In this document: piece after piece, positions 46,234 to 55,813 of the stretch | Position numbering within the stretch: the first letter of the stretch is position 1 | Layout: the number at the start of each line of letters is the position of its first letter | Origin: an uncultured Phycisphaerales bacterium | GTDB lineage: Bacteria > Planctomycetota > Phycisphaerae > Phycisphaerales > SM1A02 | Reading direction: 5' to 3' | Assembly (NCBI GenBank): GCA_949373145.1 | Contig: CASICI010000014.1 | Span: 57,187-121,186, forward strand | Length of the DNA: 64,000 bases | The notes under the pieces: model-generated | Database searches by the model: none | What the model saw: the letters and a program-made list of their open reading frames with translations, nothing else | Told to the model about the DNA's origin: nothing | Position numbers and translations under genes: made by a program

Positions 46234-47835
46234 TCAAGAGAGAAGTTCCTTCAGATGTGCTTCGAGACACTCCAGCGTGAACGGCTTCTGAAGCATGCCC
46301 TGGAATCCATGGGTCCGGTGATCGGACATCACAGGATCGTTGCTGTAACCGCTTGCAACGACCGCGCAGACGGCGGGGTCCATTTCACGAAGCCGTTCCA
46401 TGGTCCAGAGTCCGTCTCGGCCACCGGCGACGGTCAGATCAAGCAGCACCAGATCGAATCCTGAACCCTGCGCATCATCGATCAACGAGGCCTGATACGC
46501 CTCGACGCAGGACTCACCCTCTCCGACCTGAACCACTTCATGACCGAGTGACTCCAACATGGAGGACACCGTGCGTCGAACCTCATCGTTGTCATCCATG
46601 ACGAGAACTCTGGCGGGTAGCGTGGAGACACTCGCGGAGGCGACCGGTTGGCGTTCCGGCTCGAGGCTTGTCTGCTTCGAGACAGGGAAGGTGATGCGAA
46701 CGGTGGTTCCAGATCCGGGCTCGCTGGTGATGTCCAGAATGCCGGAGTGACGTTTCAGGATCCAGTAGACACTCGTCAGACCAAGTCCATTCCCAGTCTC
46801 CTTGGTCGTGAAATATGGTTCGAGAACGTTTCCCAGATGCTCTTCGGGTATGCCACATCCAGAATCACGAATCTCGACGGAGACACCATCCCTCGAAGTG
46901 CGACCCCCTTCGGGAATAAAGGTGTCGGCGAAGACGCGAACCCAGATGTCTCCGCCGGATGCCATCGACTGCTCGGCGTTGATCACCAGATTGTTCAGGA
47001 CCTGATGAACTTGAGCCGAATCGATGTCGACCAGAGGCAGTGCTGGATCGATGACGATGTGCCCGCGTACGCTCGAGCCATACAAGGCCAGTGAGACACC
47101 TTCGGAGACGACCTGCCCGAGATCCTTGGGATGACAGACCGGTTCACCACCCTTGCTGAAGGTGAGCATGCGCTTGGTGATGGCGCTCGCCTGATGACAC
47201 GCCTGAACCGCAACGGACAATTCTTCCAACACCGAACTGTCTGGTCCCAGTTTTCGCTGAGCGATGTTGAGACTTCCGAGGATCTTCGTGAGACTGTTGT
47301 TGAAATCATGAGCCAGGCCACCGGCAAGGCGACCGATCGACTCCAGCCGCTGCGTCTGAACGAGTTCCGATTCCAGTTTTCGTCGCACCGTCACATCTTC
47401 AAGACTTCCGACGATCTGGCCCTCGTCGAGTTTCTTGTGGACTCGCACGAACATCCAGCGCGGAGCACCTTCGTGATCCATGAATCGGATCACCGGTTCC
47501 GCACCCACCCCTTCAGGTTGTACGGGGTCACTCAGCAGAATTTCACCCCAACGCTCCTGGTCCTCCTCGAAGACATGATCCGTCAACCGCGTACCGAGGG
47601 TCTTTTCGAAGGAAAAGCCGAGAGATGTCTCCCATGCCTTGTTGAGATAGAGAACCTTGTGATCCGAGTCGATACGAAAGACGACATCGGAAATGAAGGA
47701 AAGGACTTCGTTCGAACTCCTCTTGGTTTCCGCGAGTTGTTCAATCAATCTGTATTGGAATTCAACGTTCAGATCACCTCGGTCGAGCGAGTTGACGTCG
47801 TTGAGTGCGGACTCATTCCCGGGATCGGCCATCAT
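46234..47835 (-). CDS. PAS-domain hybrid sensor histidine kinase
   Basis: A 533-residue soluble kinase with no membrane segment. An N-terminal PAS domain (about residues 40-150; FRIDSDHKVLYLNKAW) is followed by HisKA with the phosphorylatable His in GLAHDFNNSLTKILG. The HATPase_c carries NLVINAEQ, RDSGCGIPEEH and GNGLGLTSVYWIL. A C-terminal receiver has VLVMDDNDEVR, LVLLDLTV and LQKPFTL. The start overlaps the stop of the upstream isochorismatase-family gene (47832-47835), so the two are translationally coupled. Confidence 0.93.
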   Translation of the reverse strand: MMADPGNESALNDVNSLDRGDLNVEFQYRLIEQLAETKRSSNEVLSFISDVVFRIDSDHKVLYLNKAWETSLGFSFEKTLGTRLTDHVFEEDQERWGEILLSDPVQPEGVGAEPVIRFMDHEGAPRWMFVRVHKKLDEGQIVGSLEDVTVRRKLESELVQTQRLESIGRLAGGLAHDFNNSLTKILGSLNIAQRKLGPDSSVLEELSVAVQACHQASAITKRMLTFSKGGEPVCHPKDLGQVVSEGVSLALYGSSVRGHIVIDPALPLVDIDSAQVHQVLNNLVINAEQSMASGGDIWVRVFADTFIPEGGRTSRDGVSVEIRDSGCGIPEEHLGNVLEPYFTTKETGNGLGLTSVYWILKRHSGILDITSEPGSGTTVRITFPVSKQTSLEPERQPVASASVSTLPARVLVMDDNDEVRRTVSSMLESLGHEVVQVGEGESCVEAYQASLIDDAQGSGFDLVLLDLTVAGGRDGLWTMERLREMDPAVCAVVASGYSNDPVMSDHRTHGFQGMLQKPFTLECLEAHLKELLS

Positions 47836-48449
47836 GAGACAGCATGCTCCTGTACGAGGAATTCATCGAGCGTCATGACATGCGAAAAGAGCGGAAAGAC
47901 ATCCGAACAGAAGAATTCCTGTTCGATCGGTGTGCGAGCCGATGTGCAGTCCGAAAGCATGGTCACTTCATAGCCGAGATCGAACGCCTGCAGCGCACTC
48001 GCATGGACGCATATCGAAGTGACGCATCCGGCGAAGACGATCCTGGTCACGCCTTTGTTGCGAAGAGTCGCATGGAGGGTGGTATTGGAGAATGCATTGA
48101 AGCTCTTCTTGCCAGGAAGCTCGATGATGCGATCCCCGTAGATCGAGATCTCGGAAATCGTCTCGGCGCCGGGCGTTCCCTCCTTGAATGCCTGCACATC
48201 CCGAATCGTCTTGAGAATGCCGATGGGATTCTCAAGCTCATCGTAGAGACCACTGAACACGATGGGCGTGTTGACCATCGTCATCTCACTGTCCTTGAAG
48301 GAATCAATCAGTCTGATCGTATTTTGAAGGGTGCCGCTGACCCGGTGTGATTCTTCGACGACCCCGTGAAGAATTCCGGTGGGAACGAAATAATCATTTT
48401 GAAAGCCGATCAACAGCAGGGCTGTCGTACTCGCATTGGCGTGTGTCAT
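47832..48449 (-). CDS. Isochorismatase-family cysteine hydrolase
   Basis: A 205-residue cysteine hydrolase from ATG 48449 (MTHANASTTALLLIGFQNDYF); a GGAG lies just upstream. The catalytic triad is Asp in FQNDYF, Lys in LPGKKSFNAF and Cys in VFAGCVTSICVHASA. The nicotinamidase subfamily is possible but the substrate is not clear. It is coupled to the hybrid histidine kinase by a four-base overlap, which hints that it may make or degrade the ligand sensed by the kinase (inference). Confidence 0.85.
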   Translation of the reverse strand: MTHANASTTALLLIGFQNDYFVPTGILHGVVEESHRVSGTLQNTIRLIDSFKDSEMTMVNTPIVFSGLYDELENPIGILKTIRDVQAFKEGTPGAETISEISIYGDRIIELPGKKSFNAFSNTTLHATLRNKGVTRIVFAGCVTSICVHASALQAFDLGYEVTMLSDCTSARTPIEQEFFCSDVFPLFSHVMTLDEFLVQEHAVS

Positions 48450-48619
48450 CTCTCTCCACTCATCTCCCATGATGCCAAGGGTCACGCTGTTGGAAAGGCT
48501 CCAAGCTTCAGAGGGGTCTTTCCAGATACATGAAAGTGTGTCATCACCCGTGGCCATGATCCATGGGGTAAAGACCCCATGACGTGAAAAGTGGGCCTGA
48601 ACGCCTCGGTATGCGGATC

Positions 48620-50198
48620 TTATTGGGAATCAGAAGCAGAATCCGACCAGATGATCGTCACGTCCGGATTCAATGACCGAGCCGCTTTCACGCCAGCCTC
48701 GGTCACGCGACTCGAACCGACGAACAGCCTGCGCAACGATGATGAACGCATGAGTGCTTGCAGGCCCGAATCGTCGATCTGCGTCTCGAAGAGATTCAAA
48801 CGTCTCATACCGGTCAGACTTGCCAGAAGGTCGACCGATTCGCTCGAGATCGAGGTCCCTTTGAGTGTGAGTGTCTGGAGTTCGTCGAATCCGGCGAGGG
48901 CGGTCAGTCCGGAATCGGTCACTTCAGTGTGTGAGAGGTCGAGTACCACCAGCACGGTCGAAAGCGGAGTCATCTGGCGAATATCATCATCACCAAATGG
49001 TGGTTCGATGCGGTGCCTGAGCGCCGAGGCATCGAGCTCGAGAAAATTCGAATCACGTTCGATCGGTTTCAGAGGGACACCTCGAGTGAGAAGCACCTTC
49101 GAGAGTTCCTGAATGTCTTGCGCCTGCTTTCGAGTGACGGGATCACTCTCGGCAGCGCCCGGATCGGATGAAGCCACCGAAGCACTGCCGGGGTCGTTCT
49201 CGAGTGTCGGAATCTCCTCCTCGGTTCCGGACGCCGCTGATTCGGTCGAGCCACCTTGTTCGATCCAGAGGCGGACCAATGCAATCTCATCTGAGGACAG
49301 ACCAGGACCATTAGGAGGCATCGCATCGTCATCATCACGTGGCAGGGTGATCACCGCGAAAAGCTCGCTCTGGTCAGGCGCACCGGAAGAAACCACGGGA
49401 TGTTCGTCGAGGACCTGTTCGAAATCATCCTGAGACACCAGACGAAGACCCGCACGAGCACGCCCGGTCGGTCCATGACACTTCCAGCAATGGGTGTCGA
49501 GAATCGGCTCGATCTGCTTCTTGAAGGAGACCATCACGATCTTGGTCGGTTCCTCAGGCTTGGGCTGGGCGGATGTCGACGGCGCCACAGCATCATTCTT
49601 CGGAACGATCGGCTTCACGGTTTCAGGGGCGAGTCGGGGCTCGGGCGTCGACTCCGATGTCGTGGGCGGAGTCACCGAAGACACCGACTCGTCTTCGACG
49701 GGCGGTGCATGATCGGAGACGGACAGCGGCTGCGCTCCGGGCTCTGGAAACAGTGATTTGATGACGAGTGATTTGCCCCAGACCAGCTCCCCGCCGAAAT
49801 GAGCGGCCAGACCGATCAGGATCGCGCAGACGAATGAAAGCGCTCTGACGATCGAGGTCGCCCATGACCGACCACCGAACCAGGCGACCAGAACCAGAAC
49901 GGAAAGCAGGAGTCCGAGCAGACCTGCCGCGACACCCAGCCAGCGATGAAGCTCGAGCTCCCAACCACGGCCGCCGTACCCGGCATCGGCCAGCGACCAT
50001 CCACTCCAGGCGGAGAACATCGCCGACGCTACCGCCGATGAGAAGTGCGATCACGGTGAACGAGGCGACTTTCTCCCGACGCATCAGGAGACCGACGAAT
50101 TCGACGCCCGCAGCGACGATGATCAGAGCGATTGGAAAATGGGTGAGCACCGGATGCAGTCCGGCAAGAACACCCCACCAATCAGGCGAGGCCGCCAC
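48620..50198 (-). CDS. DUF2231 / cytochrome-c-like / leucine-rich-repeat membrane protein (one frame break)
   Basis: Two overlapping frames form one protein. The N-terminal part (ASPDWWGVLAGLHPVLTHFPIALIIVAAG; DUF2231) is in one frame; near 50020 it shifts to the frame beginning FSAWSGWSLADAGYG. The remainder has more membrane helices, a Pro/Ser-rich linker, a heme-binding CWKCHG in LDTHCWKCHGPTGRARAG with DDDDAMPPNGPGLS (planctomycete-type cytochrome), and LRR-like repeats (VLDLSHTEVTDSGLTALAGF, LTLKGTSI, LNLFETQIDDSGLQAL). It is probably an inner-membrane redox or sensing protein; the exact start is uncertain (GTG 50198 used). Confidence 0.75.
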
Positions 50199-50347
50199 GC
50201 TGGGTGAGAGTGCTGTCCCGACGGGGACAACCAGATAGATGCTGAATGATGGTGTGAAACATGATGATCGAATGGCCTCCGAGAGATCAGCATCAACTAT
50301 ATCGAAGAAAGCGCCGCGAACACCACGAATACTCCTACCATGAGCTC

Positions 50348-51080
50348 ATGTCATCACCACATGCCGATATCGGATGGGAATCGAGACTCCCGGGAGAGAC
50401 GACCCGGGGAGCGGCGATGAAGATGACGTGGAAGGACCTCCTTTTCATCCATTGGCGGGTCGATCCGGATCTTCTGAAATCCACTCTGCCCGCCGGATTG
50501 GAGGTCGACACGTTCGACGGGTCGGCCTGGATCGCGCTGGTCCCCTTCACCATGGCCAAGACGAGGCCGACGTTCCTCCCCCCCCTGCCGATCGCACGAA
50601 ACTTCCATGAATGCAACGTGAGAACCTACGTCCTGAAGGATGGCGTCCCGGGCGTGTGGTTCTACAGCCTCGATGCCGCCAGCAGACTCGCGGTGTTCGG
50701 CGGCCGCACCCTCTGGAATCTGAATTACGTCCATGCACGATTCGAGGTCTCGAAGACCGACCGGACGCACGACTATCGGCTGACACGCCATGATGGAAAG
50801 GGCACACGGATCCAGTGGCGTGCGGGAGACGCCATGCCCCGAAGCGAATTCGGTTCCCTTCGCCACTTTCTCACCGAACGCTACAACCTCTACGCCGGCA
50901 AAGGGAAGTCGACTGTGGCGAGGCGCGGTCCACCATGAACCCTGGACACTCCGGCAGGCGGAGCTTCTCGAACTCGAAGACGACCTGGTCACGCAGGCCG
51001 GCATAGAGACCATCGGGGCACCGATCTGCATGGCGGCCGATCCAGTCACGGTGCGGGGCTGGATGTTGAAGCAGGTCTGA
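50348..51080 (+). CDS. DUF2071 (YqjF-like) family protein (one frame break)
   Basis: A DUF2071 protein of about 243 residues. Clear family text is seen: WKDLLFIHWRVDPDLLKSTLPAGLEVDTFDGSAWIALVPF, FHECNVRTYVL and GVWFYSLDAASRLAVFGGR. The frame breaks once at about 50900 in an AAAGGGA run; removing a base continues GSRLWRGAVHHEPWTLRQAEL and on to a stop at 51080. ATG 50348 is chosen as start. The function is unknown; YqjF-type proteins are cytoplasmic and often linked to stress. It is divergent from the DUF2231 gene. Confidence 0.85.
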
Positions 51081-51145
51081 GCCCGCCTCACGGCCACTCG
51101 AAGCCGTCTCGATCTCGAATCAGAGCAGCACGTCCTCGTCGGAAC

Positions 51146-52501
51146 TCACCGAACTCGGGAAGCCCGTCGGGTAGGCACATCCTCCTCGGGCTCGTCGATT
51201 CGCTCCTGCTCGAGGATCCGAACCGATTCGATTCGCCAACCGTCCTCGCTGCCACGGACACCAAGCTCCGCGAGGTATTCATTGGTTCGCTCGTGGACGT
51301 GACCCCAGTGCGTCACGTTTCCATCGACCTGCCATCGGTAGGAGACCTCCATGAGAATCTCCGGTCGATCGGGGTCGGGTTCGATCGATTCGATCTCCAC
51401 CTCGACGGGGCGCACGGCGGTGACACGACTGACGGCACCCTGTGCCTCCTCCATCACCAGACTGGCATAGATCGTTCGGTAGAGTTCATCGAGCAGGTCA
51501 CCGCTGACACTCCGGTCGAGCGCGTCATAGATGTCGGTCTCGGCCACGTAGTCGAACGCGCGGTAGATGTTCCCGTGCAGAGGCACCAGGATCGCCTCGG
51601 CTTCGGCCGAGGTGGGGAGTTGAAGCCGCTCGCTTCCGGGCGGTTGGATCTGCACCACTCCCGACGCCGGAGCCCGCATAGGCGACCACGGCCGCGCAGG
51701 GGAGCACGATGAACGCGACCAACGAGCTTCCCGGCCGACGTGACGCCAGCAGTGGGATCGAGGACACCAGCGCCACCGGCCGCGACGATGATGGAGAGCA
51801 ACGGCAGAGGCCATGGCATGCGACGACTTGGGAGGCGCGATCGTTTCGAGTCGTTCGTTGATGGCGGTGGAACCACTGCGCCATGACCACACCGGAGCCT
51901 GCTCGCTGAAGAAGACGGCCTCTCTGATGCCTTCGACCTGAGCTTCGGCGGCGATCGTGATGGGCTCGGGCGGGACGACCGAACTGAAAGGGTCGGTCGG
52001 ATAGACGTACCACTGGAGAGAGATGTCCGAAGGCTGGCTTTTCAATGGCCATTCGACGTCGAAGCGGACCTTTCTCAGTCCGCGCATTCCGGTTCGGACC
52101 ATCAAGGCGAGATATGTCGTGTCGGGATCGTTGATCAGCAGACCGTCCACGATCGGGTTCACCGCGACACCATCGATGTCGGCGACGAGATCGGCATCCG
52201 CCCACCGCTGCAGTGTTTCGAGAAGAGCAGGCCCCTCGGCGGGGTCGATTCGGTCCGCGAGTTCTCGTTCGAACGCCATCGCCTCATCAAGAAAGACGAT
52301 GTTCATCGTGACCTGCATGCGAAGCGCGTCCTCGTCGAGTGACAGCTTCAGATCGACATGAGGACCGTCGACCGGATCGAGCATCGGTCGAGCCACGGCA
52401 CTCGTCGACAGAATGATCACGCAGGCGACCGCGAAGATGAGTGAAGAAAGGCGGTGAGAACAGGCACTCGGGGGTGTCACGATGTGGGCTGAGAAAGGCA
52501 T
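51146..52501 (-). CDS. Exported unknown protein with C-terminal membrane segments (internal frame breaks)
   Basis: A protein of about 450 residues from ATG 52501. A signal-like N-terminus (HRLSSLIFAVACVIILSTSAVA) leads to an extracytoplasmic domain of unknown family (LKLSLDEDALRMQVTMNIVFLDEA). The frame stays open throughout, but at about 51660-51850 its translation becomes basic and odd (HHRRGRWRWCPRSHC). The other frames there read hydrophobic (LPLLSIIVAAGGAGV; LVAFIVLPCAAVVAYAG), so two or three base errors must have moved the frame and back. The remainder (YRAFDYVAETDIYDALDR) rejoins the original frame. Function unknown. Confidence 0.6.
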   Translation of the reverse strand: MPFSAHIVTPPSACSHRLSSLIFAVACVIILSTSAVARPMLDPVDGPHVDLKLSLDEDALRMQVTMNIVFLDEAMAFERELADRIDPAEGPALLETLQRWADADLVADIDGVAVNPIVDGLLINDPDTTYLALMVRTGMRGLRKVRFDVEWPLKSQPSDISLQWYVYPTDPFSSVVPPEPITIAAEAQVEGIREAVFFSEQAPVWSWRSGSTAINERLETIAPPKSSHAMASAVALHHRRGRWRWCPRSHCWRHVGREARWSRSSCSPARPWSPMRAPASGVVQIQPPGSERLQLPTSAEAEAILVPLHGNIYRAFDYVAETDIYDALDRSVSGDLLDELYRTIYASLVMEEAQGAVSRVTAVRPVEVEIESIEPDPDRPEILMEVSYRWQVDGNVTHWGHVHERTNEYLAELGVRGSEDGWRIESVRILEQERIDEPEEDVPTRRASRVR

Positions 52502-52641
52502 CAAGCGCTCCTGCCGGTCGGGTTTTCGCCGTTTGAAACAAAAGGACGAAACCAAAGCTGGGTTTGGCTGAAAAAGGGTCTTCTCATAGGATACCCTTTC
52601 AAGAACAAACCATTTCTGGACCTGACCATTTGGAGCCACCC

Positions 52642-54567
52642 GTGAGTCAATACCGCATGAATTCCGTGATCCGTTGGACCCTTCTTCCCGCGATTGCACT
52701 CACCACCACCTCTTCGTCGTTCGCCCAGGAGCGAGAAGCTCGTGAGGACGCACCGCTCTCCGACATCTTCCGCGCCTCGCCGGAAGACGTCCGTGAGTAT
52801 CAGGAACATCTCATCATTCTTGCCAGTCCCTGGATGGGCGGAAGGCTCCCAGGCACACGTGGTGCGGAACTGGCGAGGGAATATGTCGAAACACAGTTCA
52901 AGACGCGCGGCCTCAAGCCCGTCATGAACGTGACCGAAGACGGTGGCTCCGGCTACCGACAGCCCTTCCCTCTTGGCAGCTCGTCAGACCTGATCGAGAT
53001 CGGACTCAGCAGCGGCGACTACGAATTCGACCTCGACAACGATTTCATCATGACCGAGATGGGTTCGGACGCGGGCATCACCGCTCCACTCTCATTCGTG
53101 GGATACGGCATCGAAAGCGGACCGGACGAGTTCTCGAGCTTTTCCGAGGACGATGATCTGAGCGGCAGAATCGCCGTGCTCTTCCGTTTCGAGCCGATGA
53201 ACGAAGAAGGCAAGAGCCTCTGGTCCGACAGCGGCTGGTCGTCGCGGTCGACCTTCGACCGGAAATTCAGAGCCGTGGCCAAGAGAAATCCTGCAGGAAT
53301 CATCCTGGTGAACCCACCCGGAGCCGACGACCGGAGAGCCGGTTCGTTGTTCAACAGTGCTCAGAGAATGGTCGACAACGTTCCAGTCTTCATGATGACA
53401 CCGGAGTCGGCGGAACAACTGCTCAATGGAGAGGGTGCGGACAAGAAGACGATCGAAGAGTGGCGCGCCCTGGCCGACACCGGTGAAGGCGGAGTCATCG
53501 ACATCGAAGACGTGATGGTCACCATGATGGGCCGACGCGAGGTCACGAAGCTTTACGGAGAGAACGTCCTCGGCATGATCGAAGGACGAGGCGACATCGC
53601 CGACGAGTACGTCGTGATCGGCGCCCACATCGATCACCTGGGCATGGGTGACTTCGGAAGCAACGAAGGATCGGCCGGTAAAGGCAAGTTCCACCCCGGT
53701 GCCGATGACAACGCCTCCGGTGTGGCGGCCCTGATCATGCTGGCGGAATCACTCCAGACCGCCTACGACGAAGCACCAGAAGACATGCCCCTGCGCGACA
53801 TCATCATCATCGCCTTCGACGGTGAAGAGTCTGGACTTCATGGCTCACGATTCTATGTGAACAATCCGGCCCAACCGTTGGAGGATCTGAACCTGATGAT
53901 CAACTTCGACATGATCGGGCGCATCGAAAACGATCGTCGTCTCAGCATCTCGGGAACGGGCACCGGTGAAGGCATGAGCGAGTGGGCACGCCCACTCTTC
54001 GAAGCCTCGAGCCTCGAGATCGTGGAATCGGAAGCTTCCAGCGGTGGCAGCGACCACTCGGAGTTCCTCAGCAAGGGCGTCCCGATCCTCTTCGCGATCA
54101 CGCCCTTCCCTCTTCACAACGACTACCACACCTCGAGAGACACCATCGATCTGATCAACTTCGAAGGCGGAACCGAGACGGTCAAGCTTTTCCACGAGCT
54201 TGCCTACACCGCCGCGAGCAGTCCTGAAAAGATGGATTTCTCCCGCCCGAACAGAAACGGTGGCAGCAACGCGGTCCGCGCACGACCTCGCAACATGCCC
54301 AAGGTGCAGCTCGGCATCAGATCGACCACCGATGACGGTGAACCCGGTCTGCGCATCGTGTTCGTCACCGACGACTCCAGCGCAGCGATGGCGGGAATCG
54401 AAGTGGGTGACCGCATGGTCCGCTGGGGAGACAGCGAACTTCGAGATCGCAGCGTGCTCATCGATCAGCTGAGAAAGCACGCGCCGGGCGATGTGGTCGA
54501 AGTCGTGGTCATTCGAGACGGCACGGAAAAGACGATCGAAGTCAAACTGCTGCCCCGCGGAGAATGA
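52642..54567 (+). CDS. M28 metallopeptidase with PA-like insert and C-terminal PDZ domain
   Basis: A secreted peptidase of about 641 residues. GTG 52642 is chosen because GGAG lies six bases upstream; ATG 52657 is possible. It has a signal peptide (ending about SSSFAQE), an M28 zinc peptidase domain with VIGAHIDHLG, HPGADDNASGVAAL, FDGEESGLHGS and SDHSEF, interrupted by a protease-associated-type domain, and a C-terminal PDZ domain (LRIVFVTDDSSAAMAGIEVGDRMVRWG). Typical of aminopeptidases that trim peptides outside the cell; the PDZ may recruit substrate. It is convergent with dinB. Confidence 0.92.
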   Translation: MSQYRMNSVIRWTLLPAIALTTTSSSFAQEREAREDAPLSDIFRASPEDVREYQEHLIILASPWMGGRLPGTRGAELAREYVETQFKTRGLKPVMNVTEDGGSGYRQPFPLGSSSDLIEIGLSSGDYEFDLDNDFIMTEMGSDAGITAPLSFVGYGIESGPDEFSSFSEDDDLSGRIAVLFRFEPMNEEGKSLWSDSGWSSRSTFDRKFRAVAKRNPAGIILVNPPGADDRRAGSLFNSAQRMVDNVPVFMMTPESAEQLLNGEGADKKTIEEWRALADTGEGGVIDIEDVMVTMMGRREVTKLYGENVLGMIEGRGDIADEYVVIGAHIDHLGMGDFGSNEGSAGKGKFHPGADDNASGVAALIMLAESLQTAYDEAPEDMPLRDIIIIAFDGEESGLHGSRFYVNNPAQPLEDLNLMINFDMIGRIENDRRLSISGTGTGEGMSEWARPLFEASSLEIVESEASSGGSDHSEFLSKGVPILFAITPFPLHNDYHTSRDTIDLINFEGGTETVKLFHELAYTAASSPEKMDFSRPNRNGGSNAVRARPRNMPKVQLGIRSTTDDGEPGLRIVFVTDDSSAAMAGIEVGDRMVRWGDSELRDRSVLIDQLRKHAPGDVVEVVVIRDGTEKTIEVKLLPRGE

Positions 54568-54576
54568 TTCACACCG

Positions 54577-55770
54577 TCACTTCTCACGGGCCGCGGGGTC
54601 CGAGCCACGCCTGACCGCGCGAGCGCGGGAGATGGCACTGGTGCCGAAACGCTCGATGATGGCGTCGGTGGTCTCATCGATGACGCGATCACGATCGGAC
54701 CCGCTCTGCTCGAACAATCCCACCTGCCCGCTTCGGTCCAGTCCACCCACGCTGAAACCCAGCAATCGGACGGGCTGAAAACCTTCGAGACACCACCCTT
54801 CGAAGATCGATCGCGCAAGCTCCCAGAGCGTCCTGGTGGTCTCGGTGGGCTGATCGACGGTCCTGGACCGAGTGATGGTCTGAAAATCACCGAACCGTAT
54901 CTTCAAGGTCACCCGGGTGGCTTTGGCCTGAGCACGCCGCAAGCGCTCCGCGACCTGCTCGACCTCACCCAGAAGAATGTCGCCAAGCAGTTCGCGATCA
55001 GAAATGTCCTCGGAAAAGGTTCGCTCCTGTCCGATGCTCTTCGACGTGCGCTCGGAGACCACCGGTCGATCATCGATTCCATGCGACAGTTCGTGAAACC
55101 GACGGGATGATTCACCGAAAAGCGAGACCAGATGATCGGGATCGATCTTCTGCAGATCGGCGAAGGTACGCAGCCCGTGGGTGCGGAAGGACTCGGCGGA
55201 TTTCCGACCGATCCCCCACATGCGCTCGATCGGAAGTCCGGCCAGTCTTCGAGCAAGACCCTCGGACTCGAAACGGACGAGCGCATCTGGTTTTTCAAGA
55301 TCGGAAGCGATCTTCGCGACGAACTTGTTCGGAGCGACACCCACCGAAACGACCAGGCCGAGCTGTTCGAGGGTCTTGCGGCGAATGTCATTGGCGATGG
55401 CCGTGCCATCGCCGAGCAATCGAAGCGAACCGGTCACATCCAGAAAGGCTTCATCCAGACTGAGGGGTTGCACCAGAGGACTGGCTTCCTCGAGGATCGC
55501 CATGAAACGACGACTGAGTTCGGAGTATCTGGCACCACGCCCGGGAACCATCACGGCGTGCGGGCAGAGACGCAACGCCGTACTGCTGGGCATCGCACTC
55601 CGACACCCGAATTCACGGGCTTCATAACTGGCCGCGGCAACGACCCCTCTGGCTCCGACACCACCGACGAGGACCGGACGGCCGCGCAAGGAAGGATCAT
55701 CGAGCTGCTCCACCGAAGCGAAGAAGGCATCGAGATCGCAGTGCAGGATGGTGCGTTCGAGTGCGGTCAT
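54577..55770 (-). CDS. dinB: DNA polymerase IV
   Basis: A 397-residue Y-family translesion polymerase. It shows ILHCDLDAFFASVEQ, the acidic catalytic pair in QPLSLDEAFLDVT, VVSVGVAPNKFVAKIASDL, WGIGRKSAESFRTHG and a C-terminal little-finger domain (IGQERTFSEDISD, RVTLKIRFGDFQTITRS). The frame is intact, in contrast to umuC. ATG 55770 is preferred over a TTG before it. It follows the membrane glycosyltransferase gene by 43 bases. Confidence 0.95.
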   Translation of the reverse strand: MTALERTILHCDLDAFFASVEQLDDPSLRGRPVLVGGVGARGVVAAASYEAREFGCRSAMPSSTALRLCPHAVMVPGRGARYSELSRRFMAILEEASPLVQPLSLDEAFLDVTGSLRLLGDGTAIANDIRRKTLEQLGLVVSVGVAPNKFVAKIASDLEKPDALVRFESEGLARRLAGLPIERMWGIGRKSAESFRTHGLRTFADLQKIDPDHLVSLFGESSRRFHELSHGIDDRPVVSERTSKSIGQERTFSEDISDRELLGDILLGEVEQVAERLRRAQAKATRVTLKIRFGDFQTITRSRTVDQPTETTRTLWELARSIFEGWCLEGFQPVRLLGFSVGGLDRSGQVGLFEQSGSDRDRVIDETTDAIIERFGTSAISRARAVRRGSDPAAREK

Positions 55771-55813
55771 CAAGGATCAGCATACGAAAGAGATGACGCG
55801 ACGGAAAATCAGC

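Noticed and set aside
46053..46280. Small plus-strand frame at the dockerin end
   Set aside because: It is an out-of-frame reading of the EF-hand repeats; the in-frame translation gives DGDG motifs.
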